From Zopfochytrium polystomum (lineage: Eukaryota; Chytridiomycota; Chytridiomycetes; Chytridiales; Chytridiaceae): a stretch of DNA of 64,000 bases. The stretch spans positions 1-64,000 of the forward strand of contig JAIVFJ010000147.1 in the NCBI GenBank assembly GCA_025765615.1. Direction: 5' to 3'. Shown here piece by piece: positions 10,214 to 19,028 of this stretch (position 1 is the first letter of the stretch; the number at the start of each line of letters is the position of its first letter). Both the position numbers and the translations under genes were made by a program. A model generated the notes under the pieces. That model ran no database searches. It had not been told where the DNA came from and worked only from the letters and a program-made list of their open reading frames with translations.

Positions 10214-10616
10214 TTCTCTCTTTCTCACTCTTTCTGTTTCTCTCCACCCCGAAGGCCTGCAAGAATTTGCAATTGAGCTCGAGGAAGAGAACCAAGCGCT
10301 GTTCAACGAGCTGTGCCACCAGCAGCAGCTCAATCACCAAATGCACCAGTCCCGCCGCGATCGTCACACGGAGCCGCGAGACCGAGAGGATTCCCCCGGG
10401 GATCGCGAGCAGCAGAACCAGCGGCAGCAGCATCAGGAAGAGTCGCAGAAGGAGAATGAGCATCGGTGGCGGCCGCGGCAACACGAGGTGCCGGGTGCGG
10501 GGACGCTGGGCCTGCTGCGGCACGGCGGCGTCGCGACCGGAAGTGACTTTGATGTCGTCGACGCGGGCGTTGAGGACGCCCCGGCCGACGTAGGCGGGCT
10601 CGGTGCGGCGGCGTAG
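8885..10616 (+). CDS. WTAP/Mum2/FIP37-like m6A methyltransferase-complex subunit
   Basis: Exons 8885-9834, 9954-10108 and 10255-10616 sum to 489 codons, 488 residues plus stop. The splice at 9834/9954 rebuilds KFTPASVVGKRLVAK, matching the WTAP signature KFTPDSQTGKMLMAK. Downstream LQQENEELGRHLHEG and LQEFAIELEEEN line up with WTAP's coiled coil. WTAP-family proteins (Mum2 in yeast, FIP37 in plants) scaffold the METTL3/METTL14-type mRNA N6-adenosine methyltransferase in the nucleus. The start is the first ATG in frame (8885), which opens a Gln run. The first ~200 residues are extreme low complexity (His-rich, Gln, Asp, Asn), far longer than the short animal N terminus. A Gln/Glu/Arg-rich tail closes the protein. 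Intron 2 contains long CA/TC microsatellites (about 10123-10205). The family assignment is strong; the N-terminal boundary is less certain. Confidence 0.85.
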
Positions 10617-11760
10617 GCACTGTTGCGACTGGAGAGCGGCAAATGGCTTGAGGCGGAGGGGGTTGGGACGGGGGGGTTGGGGGAGGGGGAGGGGGACGGG
10701 GACAGGAACTGGTTGAAACCCCTGTTGTTCGACACGCGACGCTTGGGCTGGAACGACGGCGTGGGAAATGGCTTTTCGCTTTCTCTCCATTTTCCGTTCC
10801 TTTTCTTCTCCTTTAGTTCTTGTTCCTTCGGCAAGCGGCCGATGCGTGTTTCATTTTTTTTTTTTACCCCCCATTTTTTTTTTTGCTTTATATAATTTCT
10901 TTTGCATGCATATTATTCCGTTGGCAAACGCCAGCCAACGTTGGAGGCGAACTCCTTTTCCTGACTCTGGGGGTGGGCGGGGCGTATCAGCCTTTCAATA
11001 AAACCAAAATGAATCTCATGTCTGGCCCTTGATAGTATAGTGGAATCGGGACGCCGACCGCACGGCAAGGAGAGCATCTCAAAAGTTTTCGGAACCTAGA
11101 GCGAAGCAGGGGAAAGCTAAATCCAAAAAGCAAGCAATCAAAGGATATTTGCCGACGTTGGGCATACCTCCCCTTTTGGGGGGGTTTTTTTTCTTTTTCT
11201 TTTTTTTTTTGTATATGCCCAGACTCCAAGCCGTTGCTAGCGCAAAGCGAACTCTTGCTGCCTCCGAGACTGAACTTGCTCTTCCTTGCAACGGCAAATG
11301 CTTTCTGGGGGGAGAGGGGCGTAATCGGTTTATTGGTCTTGAAGTCAAAAGAAAGGAAAGACAGATGGGAGAAATGCATGCTTTCGCGCACTTCTAGCCC
11401 AGGGAAGGGAAGGACATGAAGGTGGAAAGAGATGGCGACCGGGAGGGGGCCGACGAAACAACATTATCATCCTCAAGGAGAGGACGCTGAGGGAGAATTT
11501 GCGGGAGCTAATAGGGGAATCTGCCGGTTGGAGAAAAGTGGGTGTAGGGAAAGGGAAATTGTGGGAGAGGCTGGGGAAAGTGTTTGAAGAGGAGCTTAAG
11601 CCACAGTACAGAGTAGTCCTCCCCACTCAATATTCCCCGGATTAAATTTTCTTGTATCTTCTTTAACGTTCTCATAGTCTAATAGAGGTGCCAGAAAGGT
11701 GGGGCAGTTGTCAAGAGTTCCATAGCGTCCCAAATAAAATCGCAGACTATCTGAGAAAAT
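10617..11760. other. Intergenic between WTAP-like and RNase T2 genes
   Basis: No supported gene. There is a G-rich stretch at 10660-10700 and T-runs at 10853-10885 and 11185-11212. An AATAAA at about 10999 is a possible polyadenylation signal for the upstream gene. Short frames here lack recognisable motifs. Confidence 0.5.
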
Positions 11761-12971
11761 TTACAACTCGCGCGCGGTCTGAGGGGCGTAAATGATTTGA
11801 ACGTTGTCCGGGCAGCTCTGGAAGTCGCGGTTGATCTTGCCGGTGGAGTCCGTGTAATTCACCACGTCCGGCGACACGACCTCGAAGTCAAAGTCGGGCA
11901 AGCTGTACATGTAAATGTACACCTCCGACACGTAGTAGTTGCTCTTTGCGTCCTTGACACACTGGATGCCGCCGCGGTAGCCCGTCGCGGCGGTCAGTGC
12001 GTTCGAAAAGTTGGCGCGGTAGTACGTTGTGGTGTACGACGGGACGACGCCGGCGTCGGCAAAGATCTTGTAAAGATTGAAGTGCTCCATAAGCTTCACC
12101 GAGATGGAGAAGTAGTCCTTGATGTCGACCTTGGTGGTGTAGTCGGCGCCGTAGCACTTGGGGTCGATGGGGGAGAAGCAAGTCGCGTGCTTGGTCCACT
12201 CGTGGCTCCAGAACCAGTTGTAATCCTTGTTGCCCGACAGCCAGTACTTGTACATCTTTGAGAGCAGGGTCTCGTCCTCCAGGTCCTTGATGCGGGTCTC
12301 GAGGTCGTTGTACACGCGGTTGGGGTCGCAGCCGAGCTCGGACGAGTTGTAGGAACCATCGCAGTTGTCTTTTGTGAGAGGGTTAGACACGTCAGAGCCA
12401 CATTGAAACTAAACATAAATACCACTACGGCCCCGCTCGCTTCCGATCTTCCACTACCTACCAGGCCAGAGTCCGTGGATCGTCCAGTGGTTTTGCGGCA
12501 GAATGGACCTGACAGAAGGATCGTACCAGGTAGCGTGGGCGGGGTTGGCATCGTTTAGTTGGCTGATGACGAAAAAGGAGCGTTGACAAGTATGTATGAG
12601 AAGAAGAAAAAAAAGAAAAAAAAAAGCCAGGTCAGCATCCAACAGAACCGCAGCGCCTTCACACTTCGTCATCCGCTCTCTCTCTCTGAATATCACAAAG
12701 CGAACCCAGCCGTCCAGTTTTGAGAGAAGACCAGGAGGCCGTTCACGGCAACGCAGCACGAGTCGTAGAGCGATCCGGTCAAGGGGTTTTTCTGGCAGCC
12801 GACGGCCGTTGCCGGGCAGAGAGGGTTCGTGGAGCCGCCGTCGCCGCCGCTTCCGTAGCCGGTGGTGGTAGTGGTCGGGCAGTAGGCCGCGGCAACGAGG
12901 GATGCGGCCGCCGCGAGGACGGCGACGGCGGATGCAGCCATGGAAGTGGAGGAGGAGGAAGACGGCCTCAT
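11761..12971 (-). CDS. Secreted ribonuclease T2
   Basis: Three exons (12971-12697, 12562-12462, 12368-11761) give 327 residues. The second splice joins HGLWP to DNCDGSYN, rebuilding catalytic segment CAS I (HWTIHGLWPDNC). CAS II is FWSHEWTKHATC. Both catalytic His regions and the usual Cys residues are present, so the enzyme should be active: it cleaves RNA through a 2',3'-cyclic intermediate, typically in vacuole or outside the cell. The chosen ATG (12971) gives MRPSS...AASAVAVLAAAASLVAAAYC, a plausible signal peptide; ATGs at 13052 and about 12938 are alternatives. A Thr/Gly-rich linker follows. The donor of intron 1 could also be 9 bases earlier (12706), in the same phase. Length fits fungal T2 enzymes. 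It is tail to tail with the WTAP-like gene. Confidence 0.92.
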
Positions 12972-13439
12972 GACGATGTTGCAGAGTTTTGGGTTGTGGT
13001 GTTTGGTCGGGGAAAAAAAATTGTAGGTGGAAAAAGAAGCCATTTCAGGCAATTTTTATTTTTATTTTATGGATCTTTTTTTTTTTTTTCTTTTTTTTTC
13101 TTTCTAACCCTTTCTTCGCAACCTCACTTCCTTCTGTCTGTCTCTCTCTCTGTCTATACCCCGCACTCATGCAAACAAACGCACGCGCGCACGCGCCCTT
13201 TGTGTGGGCTTTGCCCTTTCCAAAAAAGAAACGACCAGCACGCGCCGCCGCGATTAAATATCGGCACAATAAATTTGCTCCTTCCCAACTACGGTAAAAT
13301 GGATGACAAAGAGAAAGGGTGGGGCAGAAGGCGAAGCAGACCAATTAAATCCTGTGCACATGTATTTTTTTTTTTTTCTTACTGCAATACTCTCCTGTTG
13401 AACTTTGGTTGTGATTTACTCGGTGCCACCCTTTTTTGG
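12972..13439. other. Upstream region of RNase T2
   Basis: No gene seen. T-runs (13076-13103 and 13364-13378) and a short CGCA tract near 13180 are the only structure. It presumably includes the RNase T2 promoter; no specific site can be named. Confidence 0.4.
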
Positions 13440-14213
13440 TCACAGCACCGTCACTGCAGAATTCCAAACGGATTCCAACAGTGAAAACCAACGTTCTGGA
13501 GCAACCACTGTGATACTATTATCACTAACCCGCTGACTCGCCCCCATGCATCTGTTTTCCTTAATCCAGCGTTCAAAATGCTGCGTTTGAGATCTCCACT
13601 TTTGTCTGCAAGTCTGTTGTGAGCCCACACTGGGGTCTCAGTGATAAAGTTACTTGCAACAAGAAGTGTACCTGCCATAAAACTGCAAGGATCGGAACCC
13701 CTATTATTATTCCCAGCTCTTTGTTCCAAGGCGTTATCAAGTGTATTTGCAGGGGGCTAAACGAACTAGTGAGTTCCAAAACCAACTCACGTATGACAAG
13801 CAGCTGGTGAACGTTAGACGGCCGACGCGGACGACGACGATCTTCAACCGATGTCGCAGGTCCCGTGGAAGAAGCTTTACAAGCACCGCCTGGCCTCCGC
13901 GTCATCTACTTGCAGTTCAGCGAAAGTTCGTCATCGCTCGTCCGACACCAACAAAAGCACACAATCCACTCTATCTTGGCAGTCCCACCTGCGATGGATG
14001 AGAGATCGCTGAGCGTCAGAAAGCTCAGAAAGAGGTGGAAGGAGATGTAAGCGTCCGAAACGCTGACAAGCAACGCGGAGAACGCGACCAAGAGGGTTGC
14101 TGCGGTCTTGCCACGCATCGCCGCCGCCACCATCTCGTCGTCGTCGTCTTCGTCGTAGTCAGCTCGCTCGGTTTGAGTGAAGGGGGCGGTGCAGTACTGT
14201 GTATAGTTTTGCT
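13440..14213 (-). CDS. Possible multi-exon membrane protein, unrecognised
   Basis: From an ATG at about 14213 a minus-strand frame reads MQQNYTQYC, then an acidic run (DYDEDDDDE), then a hydrophobic stretch (KTAATLLVAFSALLVSVSDA) that could be a signal anchor. Downstream exon-like pieces are GTAKIEWIVCFCWC (about 13998-13920, after GCAG, before a GTAGAT donor) and a second hydrophobic stretch ELGIIIGVPILAVLWQ (about 13725-13680), which is the duplicated segment B. I could not assemble one continuous model. It may be a real small membrane protein or chance frames plus a repeat. Confidence 0.3.
13613..13765 (-). repeat. Dispersed exon-like segment B, copy 2
   Basis: This is the inverted counterpart of 3418-3560. 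Both have ctgcaaatacact-tgataacgcc-tgga, then the IIGVPILAVL coding block, a CAGGTAC donor-like junction, and TTTATCACTGAGACC downstream. The two copies differ by many substitutions, yet the peptide is nearly unchanged. Confidence 0.6.
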
Positions 14214-14221
14214 GCATTGGT

Positions 14222-15202
14222 GCGTGGCATCGGGGCACCACCATTAAGACCCACCCGCGGTTGGACGGGTTGGAGGAGGCAAAGGTGCACGGCGCCGCCG
14301 ATGAAGAAATCGAAGTGATCCGGCGCGCGGGGGCATCTGTGTGCATTTGCATGCAGTGGATCCGCGTGCGCCTCCTAGTCAAGGCCAGCTTTCTCGAAAA
14401 TTGCCCGCCCGCAGTGGAGGCAATTTTGGAGATAGCTGGAATCACCGAGGTACGTGTTCACCTTGCATGCACTGCCCCTCGGAGACCCGACACTCTTTGC
14501 AGGAAAAGCTGAAGAACAAGAAGGCTGCTAAGGCTGGTTTGCTGTTTATGAGAGAGCACGCAGCGATGGTTGAGGCTTCAAAGGACGAGCAGTCGCCAGC
14601 GACCCCAGCGAAGCTGACTTCCGGCCCTCCCGAAATCCCTGCCAACTCAAGTGAGTGGTCCTACCCCGATCTTCTGCTACCTGCAGCTCCCAATTTGGTG
14701 CTTTTGCACTATCACAACGAGACGGCCCCCCCCCACCGCCCCCGCCTTCGCGTAGGCCTGCGCCACCGATTCCGCCAAAGCCAAATGTCATAGTGCGCTC
14801 GCCACCGGCCCCGACTCGAAACAAACCTCTTAATCATGAAGATTCTGGTCCCACTCTGGTACGACACCAGCCACCCCCCGCCGTCCGTCCTCGCCGCGAA
14901 CTCCAACCAGCTCTACTGCAAAGCGAAGCTTCTCCTCCGCGCCCGGTTCCCGCAGTCTCACCCTTGAAGCTGCGTCCTCCGTTGACGTCCCCTTCTGCCC
15001 AACCCTCTGTGGCCCTCTTCCGCCACCGCCGGCCCCACCAGTACTTTCTCCCAGCTCGAGCAGTATCCCACGGCCACTGCCGCCCCCACCCAACGAGCTG
15101 CCATCTCCTCCAGTCTCTGAAGCGATCACGCCACCGGCCGCGTCGTCTATTGACGCGCACGGACCTGGTGGCTTCGATCCGGAACTCGGAGGACGCCGCT
15201 GA
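14222..15202 (+). CDS. WASP-family-like protein: GBD-like segment plus polyproline region, model incomplete
   Basis: A frame open from at least 14222 reaches a donor at 14450 (exon ends ITE) and resumes at 14503. The joined segment AVEAILEIAGITEEKLKNKKAAKAGLLFMREH resembles the GTPase-binding/autoinhibitory region of WASP (LKxLFDMCGISEAQLKDxETSKxIYDFIE). A donor at 14651 follows. Next comes proline-rich sequence typical of profilin and SH3 ligands (PPPPPPPSRRPAPPIPPKPN, then GPLPPPPAPP and PRPLPPPPNELP), ending at a TGA at 15200-15202. The frame changes at the C9 run 14726-14734 and again near 14840. No WH1 domain, clear CRIB core or WH2 motif was found. WASP proteins activate Arp2/3-driven actin branching. 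The acidic Trp tail typical of the family occurs only in the next frame set (16482-17150), which may be its true C terminus. Confidence 0.45.
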
Positions 15203-16481
15203 AGAGACGGGTCCCAAGATTAGTAAAGCACCTGAGCGGAGCTTGGAGGAGTAGCTGATTGAACGCTGGCTCAACATCTTGCAGGGGATTGACGGGGGTG
15301 AAGGTTCTCTTTTTTTCGTTGCGAGATCTCGACTTTGACAACAGGGGGGGCACTGTCTTTTGTTTTTGATTCAGCAAAGCAGAAGACGAGGCCAAGTCGC
15401 AGGAGAGGTACAGTCAATGGAACGCCTGTTAATTTTACATTTTCAAAGTTCTGGTGAAGGGAGTTTTGTGCTGTTTCGGGCTGAGGGTGTTGGGGCAAAT
15501 AAAGGAGAGAGTTATTGAGGCTTGCCACATCACGCCAGAACAATCGGAACGACGGCTTGAGCAATATTATTTCGCGCATGACAGAAGACGGAACTGTAAA
15601 CTGCAAGGACAGCGAAATTCAAGAAAGCAAACTGCAATGATTCTCAAAATCCAAAGTATGCGTTCATAGCCGCCTGGATCGCGCAAATCCACTCAAAGCT
15701 ATTCAGATTCTATGTCGGATCGCCTGTCAAAAATACTTGATGGCGTGCTGATCCTTGCTGCCGAACATGACGCAGAAGCAAAGGTTCCCTCAATGCCTCA
15801 TCATTCAAACGATTCTGTTTTTGGGGTAGTCGCCAAAAAAAAATTAATAAAATGTGCCTAAAAACCACGGTACCTCATGCCACAAGCACACAAAGGTTCC
15901 CTGCATCTCCAGAAGGTGACAAGCTCGCTTGCGCACACTAGAACTGCCTTCCAGGCTCTGTTTCTTGCTGGACCGTGCGCTTATCTGCGCGAGATATAGG
16001 CTTTCGCACTCTGTCGCGATTAGGAAGCTTTCCTCGAGAGTAGGGCCTGCCGCGAACAAGGCATCGTAGTTTGCGTGACCCTTTCAATGAAATTTGGATG
16101 GCTGTAGGTGCCGCTCCATGGCGTTAGAGACGTTGAACTGTCGGTCGTCGCCGCTCGGCGGAACGCCAGTAGTCCACGCGCTGGGCTGCTGCCCGCTGTT
16201 GGCGAAGGAACCGGCGGCACCAACCACAATTGGGGAATGACCTGGGACGCGATCAAACAGTCCAGCCAGTTGGCGTGATCTGGGGTGGAAGGAGGGGGGG
16301 GGGGGGGGGGGGATCGGGTTTGGGGGTTGAAGTGAAGGGGTGTGTGTGTAGTCCAGGCACGCCGACTCCACGCAATGACGTGTTGCCTGTCCATCTGTCA
16401 CGTGTTTTACTGATGCTTGTCACTGGTGCGGTTCCCCTCTCGCCATCACCACCCTGCAACGACCCAGCAAGTTCAGCCCGA
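15203..16481. other. Spacer between proline-rich genes
   Basis: Mostly unassigned. A G-run lies at about 16288-16311. Apart from the weak minus-strand hit at 15844-16075 I see no supported gene. If the two proline-rich loci are one gene, this would be an unusually long intron. Confidence 0.35.
15844..16075 (-). pseudogene. Weak class II aldolase/adducin-like fragment
   Basis: The minus-strand frame reads HANYDALFAAGPTLEESFLIATECE, followed by SLYLAQ. This faintly resembles the class II aldolase/adducin motif HGxxxxGxTxxEAFxxxExLE. An in-frame stop lies just upstream, and nothing else of the domain was found. It may be chance. Confidence 0.15.
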
Positions 16482-17150
16482 ATGGACACACCGCGCAACC
16501 AGGACAAGATCGCCGGCCAGCCGATGATCGCATCGAGAGCATCCGCTGCCGGCGCCGCCGGTGCCGTGCGCCCCCCGCCACAAGCCCCCGCCGTTCCCGT
16601 GCTGCTTCCAGCCACCCAAAACAACAACCTCTCTCTGGCGGCTGCTGCTTCTTCTTCTGCCCCGCCGCCGGCGGCGCCCCTTCCTCCATCGACCCCCACA
16701 CCGCCAGCTTCAGCCCTTGTTAGCAGTACCAGCCGCATCCCACTTCCGCCTCCACCCCCACCGGCGCTACCCTACGTGCCGGCCCCGCCGCCTCCTACAT
16801 CGACCCCAACACCGCCAGCTGCAGCACTTGTTAGCAGTACCAGCCACATCCCAACTCCGCCTCCACCCCCACCGGCGCCACCCTACGTGCCGGCGCCGCC
16901 GCCTCCTCCGCAGCCAGTAGAGATCGTACCACGGCACAGGACGGAGCCTAGTGCTCAAGATTCGGGCGACCCCGACGACCCCGTGAGGGAGCTTCTACTC
17001 CCCAGGGAGTTTGTTTGTCCCGGTGAGAGATTTTTTTCTCTATTTCTAGTTTATTTCGCGCGAACAACCCTCCCGCCACAACTCCGCTTTTTCCAATTGG
17101 TTGAATCAGACTTCGATTCCGGCGACGAAGACAGTGATTGGGACGACTGA
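16482..17150 (+). CDS. Proline-rich protein with acidic Trp tail (Arp2/3-activator-like C terminus)
   Basis: Two exons, 16482-17022 and 17110-17150, make 193 residues. The second exon is opened by acceptor GAATCAG. The splice produces a C terminus FDSGDEDSDWDD, the acidic-plus-Trp pattern with which WASP/WAVE-type nucleation-promoting factors and other Arp2/3 ligands contact Arp2/3. The body contains two near-identical ~45-residue proline blocks (each ALVSSTS(R/H)IP followed by PPPPPP and YVPAPPPP), visible as tandem DNA repeats at about 16680-16795 and 16800-16912. The ATG at 16482 is the first convincing one; the frame is open further upstream. No WH2 domain is visible. It could be a separate small protein or the 3' end of the WASP-like gene at 14222-15202. 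Confidence 0.5.
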   Translation: MDTPRNQDKIAGQPMIASRASAAGAAGAVRPPPQAPAVPVLLPATQNNNLSLAAAASSSAPPPAAPLPPSTPTPPASALVSSTSRIPLPPPPPPALPYVPAPPPPTSTPTPPAAALVSSTSHIPTPPPPPPAPPYVPAPPPPPQPVEIVPRHRTEPSAQDSGDPDDPVRELLLPREFVCPGERFFSLFLVYFARTTLPPQLRFFQLVESDFDSGDEDSDWDD

Positions 17151-17514
17151 GCACTAAGGGAATTCAAGCCCACTAGCAGAGTAGCGGCGTACAAGGCATA
17201 TGAAGGGTAGGAGTAGGTTCGGGTTGAGGGGTATTTATTCAATGAGATTCTTCTGATCTGGTGCTTCCCTCTCACACTCTGCTTCCCAAACGCCACCAAC
17301 CCAAAAAAATAACTTCTTTGCAATGTTGTTTTCTTTTTTATTTTGTTTCAGGCGACGGCAGGGGAAAATCACGAGGATGCATAAAAAGTGTCATGTTCGA
17401 AGTGACAGTGACCAGTGTGACCCAACTTTGTGATTTCTATATTGACCCTCTTTTTTGTAATCATTTGTTTGAGGGTCCCTGCGAGAGCGCCAGCGGCAGG
17501 GCTCTGTGCTGCCC

Positions 17515-18088
17515 TCGATGCCTGAGAGTTCATCTCCGTGTGCCTGCCTCAGTCCTTAAGCTGTGAGAGAAAGTTGTGTGAATATGAGTGCAAGTGATAA
17601 AGCCTGTTGGTCAAGTGGTTGAGTAGTTGGGGCTGGGCTCGGTGCATGCTGAATTGGTGGTGTTTCCATGGACAAGTTCCTGACTGACAACCTTCTGACC
17701 CCTACATAGTTGACTCCCTCCTTTCCAGCCCTCGTTGCTGGTGACAACATGGGTTCTCTCAACGCCCTGCGATGAGGGATGCTAGGTTGCATTCTATCCG
17801 TCCTGTCACTACTAACTGCCCTATTGTGTTTGAGAATAGTTTCCTGAGATAAAAACCCCCTGCTTCCCTCTTCTCTTTCTTTATTCCACGGTTGCGTTGC
17901 GCCCTCAGGAGTGCCCTTCCATTTTCCCTCACATCAGGCAGCAGCCGTGCGTTGGTATCAGTGCTTGCACTGATCCTTCAGAGGGTTGTCCTTCTGATCC
18001 TTCATTCTTTATGTTTGAGATCCCTGTTAGGCAGATGAGTAGGGATACTTGTGGACTAGGCAAGTAGCAGGTTAAAACACCCCTAGGT
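17515..18088 (-). repeat. Dispersed repeat family A, inverted copy
   Basis: This is the reverse-complement counterpart of 2658-3241. Landmarks read on the minus strand are ctaggggtgttttaac, tacttgcctagtccacaa, gcgcaacgcaaccgtggaataaa, and an end at gaactctcaggcatc. Together with 18187-18591 it forms a head-to-head inverted pair with a ~100 bp spacer. Confidence 0.7.
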
Positions 18089-18186
18089 TACGCTTACTCA
18101 CTCCCTGTTGACTGCTTCAGCTGCAATCACTGTAATGGAATGTTCCACCAAGTTTAGCAACATGAACATTCCTCACACTTGCTGCT

Positions 18187-18591
18187 GAACGGGGACGCAA
18201 CACAACTGCAGAATAAAGAGAGAGAAGAGGGAAACAGGGGGTTTTTATCTCAGGACCTAATCTCAAATACAACAGGAGTGGTTAATAGCAATGGGACGGA
18301 CAGGGCACGACCTAGCACCCCCCATCACAGACAGTGCTGCAGGAGCCCTAATTGTCGCCAGCGACGAGGGGGAGAGAGAGAAGGGAGTCAACTATGTAGG
18401 TGTCAGAAGGTCACCAGCAGGGAACTCGCACACAGAAACACCTGCGATCGTACATGCACCCACTGAGCTGAGTCGGCATGATCACTCAACCAACGGGCTT
18501 TATTGCATCGCGCACTTGTACTCACACATCTCACTCTCACAGCAATAGGACTGAGGCAGGCACTTGTAGATCAAACTCTCAGGTGTCAGGG
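18187..18591 (+). repeat. Dispersed repeat family A, 5'-truncated direct copy
   Basis: Closely matches 2848-3241 of the first copy (gcaacacaac-cagaataaagagagagaag ... actctcaggtgtca). It begins internally, so it lacks the ctagggg start. Confidence 0.7.
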
Positions 18592-19028
18592 ACCGTGCAG
18601 GGTCGACGAGGCCACCGCCATCACCTCCGCGGAAGGCAAGCGCCTGTGATCCTCACTCCAACACAGAGCCAGCAGCGTCACACAGTCAATGGTGGGGCCA
18701 GCTGCATTCCCCACCTGCGGCCCCTTAAGAGGAGCCCCCGAAGGGACCATGTAATCACCTGGGTATGAACCACCTCTCGCTACCCTCACTGTTGAACTTG
18801 CAGTGTAGAAGGTGACGTCGCAAGAAGGTTGAAGGGTTGAGGAACTGAGGCTTGAATTGAGAACTTGTACAAGGGAGTGAGTGTAGCAAGCGACCAAGGG
18901 CAAGTGGGTAAAGAGAGCTTGTTTTAGACAGGGACTAGCAAAATTTGGATTTAGAGTGTTTTTTTCAATAAGAAAACTCGGCCCAATTTATACTCCTGCA
19001 GGGAGTTTGACCAGTTTTCCTGTTTTGC
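18592..19028. other. Repeat-island spacer
   Basis: No gene recognised. It lies between the inverted repeat pair and the minus-strand ORF remnant. Confidence 0.4.
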
